The notes under the pieces were generated by a model. That model was not told where the DNA came from and did no database searches. It was given only the letters and a program-made list of their open reading frames with translations. From Shewanella indica (GTDB taxonomy: Bacteria; Pseudomonadota; Gammaproteobacteria; Enterobacterales; Shewanellaceae): a stretch of DNA of 64,000 bases. Shown here piece after piece: positions 37,424-44,880 of this stretch. The position numbers and the translations under genes are program-made. The stretch covers positions 298,936-362,935 of the forward strand of contig NZ_NIJK01000027.1 of NCBI RefSeq assembly GCF_002836975.1, written 5' to 3'. Position 1 is the stretch's first letter; each line of letters begins with the position of its first letter.

Positions 37424-37930
37424 TCAGAGTGCCAGTTTTGGCTTGTTATAGTTGAGTCTGTCCCAATGCTCAGGGCAGGCATAATAGCTTGCCATCAATA
37501 ATTCTCTGAGACCGAGATAAGCTTGTTGCAGCAGCGCCATCCAAGCGCTGCGCCAGGACTCCAGCATGTCGACCAATTCGTTGGGGCTGCGCAGCATCAG
37601 AGGCGTCATGCTGCCGCTCAGCAAAAGTAAGCCAAAGCGGTTTTCCAGCAAGTCGAGCAGCTGTTCCAGCTCCTGACGCTGGGCCTTAGGTAGCCATTTC
37701 AGGGTTTGATTGACCGCATCCAGAGTGCGATTGATGGCATCGACTCTATGCTTGCTAATCTCAGGCAATGCGCCTTCAAGCAACACAGGGATCAAGGCAC
37801 CAAGCAGAAGATCATGGGGCTTTTCCCGCTCACTCAAGCTGGCAATCTCCTCATCCACATAGAGGCTGACACCTAACGCCAGCGCCGTTGTTCCTCCCAA
37901 AGCCCACAATAGAAACTGCCGTCTTTGCAT
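37424..37930 (-). CDS. Tat-signal small subunit of the GMC oxidoreductase
   Basis: A 168-residue protein with a twin-arginine signal, MQRRQFLLWALGGTTALALG, and a helical remainder with LLLGALIPVLLEGALPEIS and LLDLLENRFGLLLLSGS. The gene order and Tat leader resemble the small subunit of gluconate-2-dehydrogenase-type enzymes, which carries the flavoprotein to the periplasm. GGAGGACAGGC before this ATG fixes the start; a longer frame begins nine codons upstream. The cytochrome c subunit expected in three-subunit enzymes is missing here. Confidence 0.7.
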   Translation of the reverse strand: MQRRQFLLWALGGTTALALGVSLYVDEEIASLSEREKPHDLLLGALIPVLLEGALPEISKHRVDAINRTLDAVNQTLKWLPKAQRQELEQLLDLLENRFGLLLLSGSMTPLMLRSPNELVDMLESWRSAWMALLQQAYLGLRELLMASYYACPEHWDRLNYNKPKLAL

Positions 37931-38040
37931 GCCTGTCCTCCTGTCATTTCCCTGCACTCGGCTGTGCTGACATCTGTGTTACAATCCGGCCGATAACCAA
38001 TTAACCACAGCAAAGCGCCCACGGCAATAGGCCATTTTGC

Positions 38041-39030
38041 ATGCGAGATCCCATGAGCAGCAGTTTTCGTCCGCCCTGGTGGGCCAGAAGCCCCCATTTT
38101 CAAACTATCATTCCCGTGCTGACCAAAGTGGCGGGGTTGCCGCTGCGGCGTGAGCGTCTGGAACTGGAAGATGGTGACTTTATCGATCTCGACTGGCTCA
38201 AGACGCCAACCCCGGGTAAGCCCTTATTGGTAATACTGCACGGGCTGGAAGGCAGCGCCGACTCCCACTATATCCGCCGCCTGCTGCGTGAGTGTCAGAA
38301 GCAGAGACTGGCCGCCGTAGTGCACCATCACAGAGGCTGCTCGGGTGAAGACAATCGCCTGGCGCGCAGTTACCACAGCGGTGATACGGCCGATATCAGC
38401 CATAGCCTGCAAACCCTGAAGCAGCGCTATCCCCACTCGCCTCTACTGGCGGTAGGTTACAGCCTCGGCGGCAATGTACTGGCCAAGTACCAGGGAGAAT
38501 TTGCAGATAAAAGCCTGCTCAGCCGCGCCGCCGTGGTATCGGCACCGCTGGCGCTTGCATCCTGCGCCAAGCGGCTGGAGAAAGGCTTCTCCAAAGTTTA
38601 TCAAAGTTATCTTATCCGCCAATTGCAGCAAAAAATGTTGCTGAAACTCGAGCGGGGCAACAGCCAGTTGCCGCTGAATGGTGAAGCCATCAAACGGCTG
38701 AACACCTTTTATGATTTTGACCATCAGGTGACTGCACCGCTGCACGGTTTCAACGGTGTCGATGACTATTATCAAAGGGCCAGCGCCTTGCCTTTATTGG
38801 GTAAGATAGCCAAACCGACCCTGATAATTCATGCAGCAGACGACCCTTTTATGACTGACGCCGTTATCCCATCATTGGCACATCTGCCCGCCTGCGTCGA
38901 ATATGAACTTCATGCCAATGGCGGCCATGTAGGCTTTATTGAGGGTGGCACACCGTGGCGACCACGCTATTATCTGGAGCAGCGATTGCTGCGTTATCTG
39001 ACGGAGTCAACTCATGCTGATACCCTATGA
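38041..39030 (+). CDS. yheT: YheT-family alpha/beta hydrolase
   Basis: A 329-residue hydrolase of the YheT/ABHD family. The oxyanion region is VILHGLEGSADSHYI, the nucleophile elbow AVGYSLGGNVLA, the acid Asp in IIHAADDPFMTD, and the His in ANGGHVGFIEGG. The N-terminus RPPWWARSPHFQTIIP is typical of the family. Translation may begin at 38041 or at ATG 38053. It overlaps yheU by 17 bp. The substrate is unknown, with an ester or lipid likely. Confidence 0.9.
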   Translation: MRDPMSSSFRPPWWARSPHFQTIIPVLTKVAGLPLRRERLELEDGDFIDLDWLKTPTPGKPLLVILHGLEGSADSHYIRRLLRECQKQRLAAVVHHHRGCSGEDNRLARSYHSGDTADISHSLQTLKQRYPHSPLLAVGYSLGGNVLAKYQGEFADKSLLSRAAVVSAPLALASCAKRLEKGFSKVYQSYLIRQLQQKMLLKLERGNSQLPLNGEAIKRLNTFYDFDHQVTAPLHGFNGVDDYYQRASALPLLGKIAKPTLIIHAADDPFMTDAVIPSLAHLPACVEYELHANGGHVGFIEGGTPWRPRYYLEQRLLRYLTESTHADTL

Positions 39031-39271
39031 ATCCCTGCTGCAACTGCCCAAGGAAACCCTGGATAACCTGATTAAGGAATACCTGCTTTCCCAGGTGGAA
39101 GACGGCAGTTTCGATTCCCTGGGTGACAAGGCGTTGGAGCAGGCCATCGGCAAGTGCCATCTGGCGCTCAAGAGCGGCCATTTACTGGTAGAATTCAGCG
39201 AAGATGACGAGTCCGTTGCCATCCGCTCCCGCGAGGAAATCATGCGCCGAACTCCACTTGCCCATGATTGA
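39014..39271 (+). CDS. yheU: YheU family protein
   Basis: An 85-residue protein matching the YheU family: MLIPYESLLQLPKETLDNLI at the start, KALEQAIGKCHLALKSGHLL in the middle. Position between yheT and prkB is the same as in E. coli. It starts inside the yheT coding end, so translation is probably coupled. Function unknown. Confidence 0.9.
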   Translation: MLIPYESLLQLPKETLDNLIKEYLLSQVEDGSFDSLGDKALEQAIGKCHLALKSGHLLVEFSEDDESVAIRSREEIMRRTPLAHD

Positions 39272-39374
39272 CCCGTCCCCCTGCATTCCTTTATAAGTAG
39301 TTAACTAAAGGTTAACGGGCCAGATAACCACAGTGTTGGCCTGCGGCCCAAGTTCTTTGAAACAGGTAGGAAAA

Positions 39375-40262
39375 ATGTCTGCAAAACATCCAATTATCGC
39401 AGTGACAGGTTCATCGGGGGCCGGAACCACGACTACCACAACCGCCTTCAGTCACATCTTCAGACAACTGGGGATCAATGCGGCCATGGTGGAAGGGGAC
39501 AGCTTTCACCACTATACCCGCGCCGAAATGGAAGTGATGATCCGCAAAGCCAAGGCCGAAAACCGCAACATCAGCTATTTTGGTCCGGAAGCCAATGACT
39601 TTGCCCGTCTGGAGAAGTGTTTTGCCGACTATGCCGGCACGGGACAAGGGGAAACCCGCTCCTACCTGCATACCTTCGATGAAGCCGTGCCTTACAACCA
39701 GATGCCGGGTACCTTTACCCAATGGCGGCCGCTACCGGAAGACACGGATATGCTCTACTACGAGGGGCTGCACGGCGGTGTAGTGACCGGCGAAAGCAAT
39801 GTTGCCCAACACGTGGATCTCTTGATTGGCATGGTACCCATAGTCAACCTGGAATGGATCCAAAAGATCATCCGCGATACCTCTGAGCGCGGCCATACCC
39901 GTGAAAAAGTGATGGGCTCAATCGTGCGTTCAATGGACGACTATATCAATCACATGACGCCGCAATTCTCCCGCACTCATATCAATTTTCAGCGGGTCCC
40001 TACGGTAGATACCTCCAACCCCTTCAGTGCCAAGGATATTCCCAGTCTGGATGAAAGCTTTGTGGTGATCCGTTTTCGCGGCATCAACAATGTCGACTTT
40101 CCTTACTATTTGAAGATGATCCAAGGGGCTTTTATGTCCAGGGTAAACACCCTGGTCGTGCCGGGAGGCAAGATGTCATTGGCGATGGAGCTTATTCTGA
40201 CGCCGCTTATCAAAGACCTGATGGATAAGCGCCAAGCCCTGCTGGAGCAGGATATTGAATAA
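39375..40262 (+). CDS. prkB: Phosphoribulokinase-family protein PrkB
   Basis: A 295-residue P-loop kinase of the phosphoribulokinase/uridine kinase group. Its loop GSSGAGTTTTTTAF has Thr where most P-loops have Lys, as in E. coli PrkB, which it follows throughout (YFGPEANDFARLE, YEGLHGGVV, INFQRVPTVDTSNPF). AGGTAGGAAAA precedes this ATG; an upstream in-frame start 14 codons earlier has none. No RuBisCO is expected in Shewanella, so its substrate is unknown. It is the last gene of the yheTU-prkB run. Confidence 0.92.
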   Translation: MSAKHPIIAVTGSSGAGTTTTTTAFSHIFRQLGINAAMVEGDSFHHYTRAEMEVMIRKAKAENRNISYFGPEANDFARLEKCFADYAGTGQGETRSYLHTFDEAVPYNQMPGTFTQWRPLPEDTDMLYYEGLHGGVVTGESNVAQHVDLLIGMVPIVNLEWIQKIIRDTSERGHTREKVMGSIVRSMDDYINHMTPQFSRTHINFQRVPTVDTSNPFSAKDIPSLDESFVVIRFRGINNVDFPYYLKMIQGAFMSRVNTLVVPGGKMSLAMELILTPLIKDLMDKRQALLEQDIE

Positions 40263-40360
40263 GCTGGTTGCAGATAAATTTTGGCTTCAGACTCGATTAA
40301 GTTTGATTTAAGTCTAAAGGGGTAAATTACAGTCATCGGGATTTCAGGCGAAATACTGAT

Positions 40361-40466
40361 GGTTGACATACTCTTGGGGATAGATTCCCCCATCTTGATC
40401 TGTTTGTTCCCTCGAGTATGTCAACAACCTACCCTATTTTATATGCCCATAATGGGCATTTTTTAT
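40361..40466 (+). ncRNA. Nested hairpin followed by terminator, candidate small RNA or prkB 3' end
   Basis: A perfect 12-bp inverted repeat (GTTGACATACTC 40362-40373, GAGTATGTCAAC 40414-40425) encloses an inner hairpin TGGGGA-TAGA-TTCCCCCA. It is followed 18 bp later by a terminator ATGCCCAT-A-ATGGGCATTTTTT (40443-40464). This compact fold with a U-tract could be a stand-alone small RNA or the structured 3' untranslated region of prkB. No clear dedicated promoter was identified. Confidence 0.45.
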
Positions 40467-40595
40467 TGCCCGAATTCTTGCTCCCCATGCAAGCGCCCTT
40501 ATCTTCTTCTGACGCAAACACAATCAACCACAGCGAAAAACCCAGCGTTCAGCAAAGGAATTATCCGTATCGGCTTGAAGCATTCACAATGGGCG

Positions 40596-41372
40596 TTATT
40601 CCATCAAGGGCACCACTTCACGGTAAGGCTTGTGACTGCGATAACTCTCCAGCCGCTGCCTAAATTCAAGCGCTTTACTGAAATCCTGTGACTGCTCAAG
40701 CGCTGCAATGGCCTGCTGCTGAGTCGCCACCGCAGCGGTAAAATCTCCCAATTCGGCGTAAGCTGCCGCCAGGTTATCGAGATTTGTGGGGTCCTGATTG
40801 TTAACTTCCAGTAGTTGCTTGGCAAGCGCCAACGCCCGACCACCATCTCGGTACTTGGCTTCCGGGCAAGTGGCCAGGATCCAGGCGGCATTGCCAAGAG
40901 AGATGTCATCACCGGCCGAGCTGAAAAACGCCACAGCCTTGCCGCAATGGCGGTTAACCCCTTCGCCGCCGGAAGCATAGAGGAAACCCAGTCTGAACTT
41001 GGCCCAATGGTTGCCCTGTTCAGCCAACGGCAGATACCAACGCTCGGCCAGCGCCAGATCCCGCTGCATTAACTTGCCTTCAAATGCCAGGTCTGCCAGA
41101 GTTTGCTGCGCCTTGGTCTCGCCCCCTTCGGCAGCTTTGGTCAACCAGGCGAGACCGGCAATTTTGTCCTCGACGACGAAACGGCCGGAGAGGTACATCA
41201 AGCCAAGCAGGTACTGAGCTTCCACTTCACCATTGGCGGCATTGAGCTGAATATAAGCCAGTTTGCTGGCGGCAATTTCCTTGCTTGGCTGGGGAATGGC
41301 AAAGGCCTGTAACTGTCCACTGAACAAACTCAAGGCCAACATGGCAGCCGCTGCAATTAAGGGGGTCTTCAC
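40596..41372 (-). CDS. Exported Sel1/TPR-repeat protein
   Basis: A 258-residue protein with a signal peptide (KTPLIAAAAMLALSLFSGQLQAFA) and Sel1-like repeats, including EAQYLLGLMYLSGRFV, KAQQTLADLAFEGKLM and WAKFRLGFLYASGGEG, followed by TPR-like helices (NLDNLAAAYAELGDF). GTG at 41372 with AGGGTATCAGA before it is preferred; ATG at 41399 would add nine polar residues ahead of the signal. Sel1 repeats mediate protein contacts in the periplasm; the partner is unknown. It lies between prkB and crp, where E. coli has yhfA. Confidence 0.8.
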   Translation of the reverse strand: MKTPLIAAAAMLALSLFSGQLQAFAIPQPSKEIAASKLAYIQLNAANGEVEAQYLLGLMYLSGRFVVEDKIAGLAWLTKAAEGGETKAQQTLADLAFEGKLMQRDLALAERWYLPLAEQGNHWAKFRLGFLYASGGEGVNRHCGKAVAFFSSAGDDISLGNAAWILATCPEAKYRDGGRALALAKQLLEVNNQDPTNLDNLAAAYAELGDFTAAVATQQQAIAALEQSQDFSKALEFRQRLESYRSHKPYREVVPLME

Positions 41373-41734
41373 TCTGATACCCTGTGGTAATCTATGCATA
41401 CAGACTCATAAATTAGCCCGAACCCGGCGTGAAAGTCGAGGTGAATTCAACAATAAAATGCTAATAATAGCCCTCAATGTGCTTGGCGAATTGTGAGCAA
41501 GGCTGAGAAGATGTGATTTAACCTACAGACTCGAGCGAATCCAGAGGCTTTTAATCTGAATTGGTTGACATGTATCACTAAAGTATCAGAATGATAACCA
41601 AGATTAGCGATTTAATTGCGTTGATTCACTTAGTCTAAACTAAGACCAGGTTCAAAGTTTACTCTTTGATATTGACGTAAAATCCTTATTTAGAATATCC
41701 TTACTTTCGTTTTAATCAATCGAGGAACATAGGC
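41373..41734. other. crp upstream region
   Basis: A 362-bp AT-rich divergent region. It holds a 16-bp palindrome CTTAGT-CTAA-ACTAAG (41629-41644) and weak promoter-like elements (TTGATA, TAGAAT) just before crp. No strong CRP autoregulatory site stands out; TGTGAGCAAGG and TGTGATTTAAC are half-sites only. Confidence 0.35.
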
Positions 41735-42370
41735 ATGGCTCTGATTGGTAAGCCAAAACCAGATCCGACTTTGGAGTGGTTTTTATCACACTGTCACATT
41801 CATAAGTATCCAGCCAAAAGCACCCTGATCCATGCTGGTGAAGATTCAGACACTCTGTATTACATAGTTAAAGGGTCTGTTGCCGTATTGATTAAAGATG
41901 AAGAAGGTAAGGAAATGATCCTCTCTTATCTGAATCAGGGCGACTTTATCGGTGAACTGGGTCTGTTCGAAGAGCAAGCCGAGCGTACCGCTTGGGTTCG
42001 CGCCAAGCAAGCCTGTGAAATTGCTGAAATCTCTTACAAGAAGTTCAAGCAGCTGATCCAGGTTAACCCTGAAATCCTGATGAAACTTGCCGCTCAGATG
42101 GCACATCGTCTACAGAGCACCAGCCAAAAAGTGGGCAACCTGGCCTTCCTCGACGTAGCAGGTCGTATCGCTCAAACTCTGTTGCACCTGGCCAAACAGC
42201 CCGATGCCATGACCCACCCAGACGGCATGCAGATCAAAATCACCCGTCAGGAAATCGGTCAGATTGTTGGTTGTTCCCGCGAAACTGTGGGCCGCATCCT
42301 CAAGATGCTGGAAGAGCAGAACCTGATCCAGGCGCACGGTAAAACCATAGTGGTTTACGGTACCCGCTAA
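41735..42370 (+). CDS. crp: cAMP receptor protein
   Basis: A 211-residue global regulator very close to E. coli CRP (210). The cAMP-binding roll has [20 protein letters not shown]. The helix-turn-helix is in [24 protein letters not shown], with the conserved R-E-x-x-x-R recognition helix. In Shewanella CRP controls anaerobic respiration genes, including fumarate reductase, as well as carbon use. ATCGAGGAACATAGGC precedes ATG. Genes upstream (yheS-prkB) show the same wider synteny as enterics. A terminator follows directly. Confidence 0.98.
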   Translation: MALIGKPKPDPTLEWFLSHCHIHKYPAKSTLIHAGEDSDTLYYIVKGSVAVLIKDEEGKEMILSYLNQGDFIGELGLFEEQAERTAWVRAKQACEIAEISYKKFKQLIQVNPEILMKLAAQMAHRLQSTSQKVGNLAFLDVAGRIAQTLLHLAKQPDAMTHPDGMQIKITRQEIGQIVGCSRETVGRILKMLEEQNLIQAHGKTIVVYGTR

Positions 42371-42405
42371 GCCAGCTTCAGCTTGATTTAAGCCTGATTC
42401 TATAG

Positions 42406-42436
42406 AGTGGCCAAGGTAATATCCTTGGCCACTTTT
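42406..42436 (+). terminator. crp terminator
   Basis: AGTGGCCAAGG, TAATAT, CCTTGGCCACTTTTG is an 11-bp perfect stem with a T-rich tail, 36 bp after crp. It separates crp from the two-component operon. Confidence 0.9.
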
Positions 42437-42454
42437 GTTTTTCGGGAGCATCAA

Positions 42455-42802
42455 TTGAGAGGGCTATTTTTCATTAGCTTTATTAGCCTGACTTTGAGTA
42501 CTGCAAAGGCTGAAGTGGCCAGTCCCCACCTGGAACCCGATCACGATATCGCCAAGGAATTAGTGAAATCCGGGACGATTCTCTCCTTGGATGCCACTCT
42601 CTCTCAGCTACAATGGGTGTGCCATGGCAAATTGATCGACGCTCATCTCTATCAGAAAGATGGTGAATGGCGTTATGATTTGCAGATAAAAGTCGAACAT
42701 GGCCATATCGTCAACCTGAGCCTAAATGCAGGCACAGGTTTACCCGATAACCTAACCCCATTACCGAGCGAATGTCGTCCCAATGAAACTGCTACTCGTT
42801 GA
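42455..42802 (+). CDS. PepSY-type periplasmic protein of a two-component operon
   Basis: A 115-residue exported protein. TTG at 42455 has CGGGAG 7 bp before it and gives a clean signal peptide (RGLFFISFISLTLSTAKAEV); longer frames run through the crp terminator. The mature part resembles a PepSY domain: AKELVKSGTILSLDATL, then WRYDLQIKVEHGHIVNLSLN. It overlaps the response regulator gene by 20 bp. PepSY proteins often sit with PhoPQ-like systems, and a role in sensing or inhibiting a protease is possible but unproven. Confidence 0.7.
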   Translation: MRGLFFISFISLTLSTAKAEVASPHLEPDHDIAKELVKSGTILSLDATLSQLQWVCHGKLIDAHLYQKDGEWRYDLQIKVEHGHIVNLSLNAGTGLPDNLTPLPSECRPNETATR

Positions 42803-43457
42803 AGATAACGCCCTGCTGGTTGAAGAACTGGCAAAACAATTAAAGCAAGCAGGCTATGTCACGGATGTCACCGACAAAGCCATAGAAGCTGACTATCTGG
42901 TCAAAGAAACCCAGTATGACTGCATCATTCTCGATATCGGCCTGCCCGATGGCAACGGCTTGCAGTTGCTGGAAAAATGGCGTCAGCAGGGACTGACCAC
43001 TCCAGTGATCATGCTGACCGCTCGCAGTCAGTGGCATGAAAAGGTCGAAGGCTTCAATGCCGGCGCCGATGACTACCTGGGCAAGCCCTTTCATACCCAA
43101 GAGCTGCTGGCCAGACTGCAGGCAATTATCCACCGAACCCATGGCCGAGCCACTGTGCCCGGCAAACAATTGAACTTCGGCGGCGTCAGTCTGGATGAAG
43201 CCGAACAGACAGTAACAGTCAATGGACAAAGTTTCGACCTGACTGCCATGGAGTTTCGCTTGCTGCGAATTTTCTTGATGTCACCCAAGAAACTGCTTTC
43301 CAAGGCACAGCTCACCGATAAGCTGTATCAATTTGACGATGAGAAAGAGAGCAATGTGGTCGAGGTCTATGTCACCCATCTGCGTAAGAAACTGGGTAAG
43401 ACGGCGATAGAAACCCGTCGTGGCCAAGGTTATATCTTTCACGGCAGCCAATCCTGA
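42783..43457 (+). CDS. OmpR-family response regulator (PhoP/QseB-like)
   Basis: A 224-residue regulator. The receiver has its acidic pocket in LLVEDNALL, phospho-acceptor Asp near 50 in CIILDIGLPDGNG, and Lys near 100 in DDYLGKPF. The winged helix ends ETRRGQGYIF. It overlaps the PepSY gene upstream by 20 bp and the kinase gene downstream by 1 bp (TGATG), so all three are translated together. Targets are unknown. Confidence 0.93.
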   Translation: MKLLLVEDNALLVEELAKQLKQAGYVTDVTDKAIEADYLVKETQYDCIILDIGLPDGNGLQLLEKWRQQGLTTPVIMLTARSQWHEKVEGFNAGADDYLGKPFHTQELLARLQAIIHRTHGRATVPGKQLNFGGVSLDEAEQTVTVNGQSFDLTAMEFRLLRIFLMSPKKLLSKAQLTDKLYQFDDEKESNVVEVYVTHLRKKLGKTAIETRRGQGYIFHGSQS

Positions 43458-44788
43458 TGATGTCCATCCGCACCAAGCTGAGCCTGTGGCTAACAGCACT
43501 GGTGTTACTGAGTACCCTGATAGGCCTGGCGTTTATGGAGTCCATGCTGCGTCAGGCATTTCACGACTCTATCATCAACCGCTTGCAGGAAGATCTGGAA
43601 CAGGTGGCACTGGCGACTCACCTCAATGACGGTGAGATCCTGATAGATCAGAGCCTGCTTTCCGGCTTCTACAAACCCGCCTATTCCGGGCGCTATTACC
43701 AGCTCAACCTGCCGGATAGGGAGATCCGCTCCCGCTCCTTGTGGGATCAACGCCTGGAGATAGTGCAATTGGAGCCAGGGCAAACCCGAGCCTGGCAAAC
43801 CAAGGGGCCACAAAATCACGATATTCAGTTGTTGTCACTGGGGCTGACCTCCAGCAGCAAGAAGATCAATGCCACTTTGACAGTGGCACAGGATCTCAGC
43901 ATAGGCCGTAAGGTATTTACCGAGGTTTATGGCACTAAACTGAGTGTCAACCTGGCTATGCTGCTGGCGATGATCCTGGGGATATTTCTGGTATTGAGGC
44001 AATCCTTCAAGCCGGTTAAGCAGATAAAACAGGCGCTGGCCAAACTCAGGGAGGGGGAAATCAACTCGCTGTCACTGGAGACTATTCCTCCCGAAGTCAA
44101 ACCTCTGGCCGAAACCTACAACGAGTTACTTGAATACACCAGTAATCAAATTCAGCGCAGCCGTAATAATCTGGGCAATCTCAGCCACGGTCTGAAGACA
44201 CCACTGGCGGTGATGCGTCAGCAGGTCGAGGCGCTGGGGTTGAAAGATCCCGACACCGCCAGGGCACTGGAACAGCAGTTGGAGCAGATCCACAAGATGA
44301 TAGAGCGTAAACTGGCGGCAGCGCGAATAACCGGCGATATGCTACCTGCGGCGCAGCTGGTACTGCCAAGGGATCTGGAAAGCCTGTGCCAAACCCTGGA
44401 TAAGGTGCATAGATACAAACAAATCAGTTGGCGCTTCGATATCAGCGATGGCATTCCCAGGCTGCCAATCCACAGGGAAGACGGGATGGAGCTGCTCGGT
44501 AACCTGTTGGATAACGCCTATAAATGGGCCTCTAGCCTGGTATTGGTGAGGGTGTGGCAACATCAAGGGCTGGTATATGTCAGTGTCGAAGACGATGGTC
44601 CCGGGGTGGCAGAAAAAAACATGCAAACCCTCACCCGCCGCGGCAATCGTCTGGATGAAGAGATCAATGGTCATGGATTAGGATTATCGATAGTCAAGGA
44701 TATTGCCGAGCAGTATCAGTTGGATATCGACTTCAGCAGAAGCCCGGCACTAGGTGGACTCAAGGTTTCACTGACCTTCAAGGCCTGA
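43457..44788 (+). CDS. Sensor histidine kinase (PhoQ/QseC-like)
   Basis: A 443-residue inner-membrane kinase with TM1 at about 10-28, a periplasmic sensor region (about 30-165), TM2 near 168-186 and HAMP-like VKQIKQALAKLREGEI. The phosphorylated His (near 243) is in NLSHGLKTPLAVM, the N box is NLLDNAYKWAS, and ATP-lid motifs are EDDGPG and GHGLGLSIV. It pairs with the response regulator upstream. The start is one of two adjacent ATGs (43457, 43460). The signal could be Mg2+, cationic peptides or low pH by analogy with PhoQ; this is inference. Confidence 0.93.
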   Translation: MMSIRTKLSLWLTALVLLSTLIGLAFMESMLRQAFHDSIINRLQEDLEQVALATHLNDGEILIDQSLLSGFYKPAYSGRYYQLNLPDREIRSRSLWDQRLEIVQLEPGQTRAWQTKGPQNHDIQLLSLGLTSSSKKINATLTVAQDLSIGRKVFTEVYGTKLSVNLAMLLAMILGIFLVLRQSFKPVKQIKQALAKLREGEINSLSLETIPPEVKPLAETYNELLEYTSNQIQRSRNNLGNLSHGLKTPLAVMRQQVEALGLKDPDTARALEQQLEQIHKMIERKLAAARITGDMLPAAQLVLPRDLESLCQTLDKVHRYKQISWRFDISDGIPRLPIHREDGMELLGNLLDNAYKWASSLVLVRVWQHQGLVYVSVEDDGPGVAEKNMQTLTRRGNRLDEEINGHGLGLSIVKDIAEQYQLDIDFSRSPALGGLKVSLTFKA

Positions 44789-44827
44789 AGGTTAGCCTGG
44801 CTCCTCAAAGAGCCGCTGAAACAAAAA

Positions 44828-44857
44828 TAAAGAACCCAGCCTAGGCTGGGCTCTTTG
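44828..44857. terminator. Terminator after the histidine kinase gene
   Basis: AAAGAACCCAGCC, TA, GGCTGGGCTCTTT forms a near-perfect stem between the convergent kinase and metalloprotease genes and can serve both. Confidence 0.8.
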
Positions 44858-44880
44858 CTATCAAGCTGTCAGACCTTGGC

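Noticed and set aside
40359..40691. Plus-strand ORFs between prkB and the Sel1 gene
   Set aside because: They run through an obvious hairpin and terminator, and have no ribosome site or conserved motif.
41400..41560. CRP autoregulatory site upstream of crp
   Set aside because: Only TGTGA half-sites are present, without a matching TCACA at 6-bp spacing.
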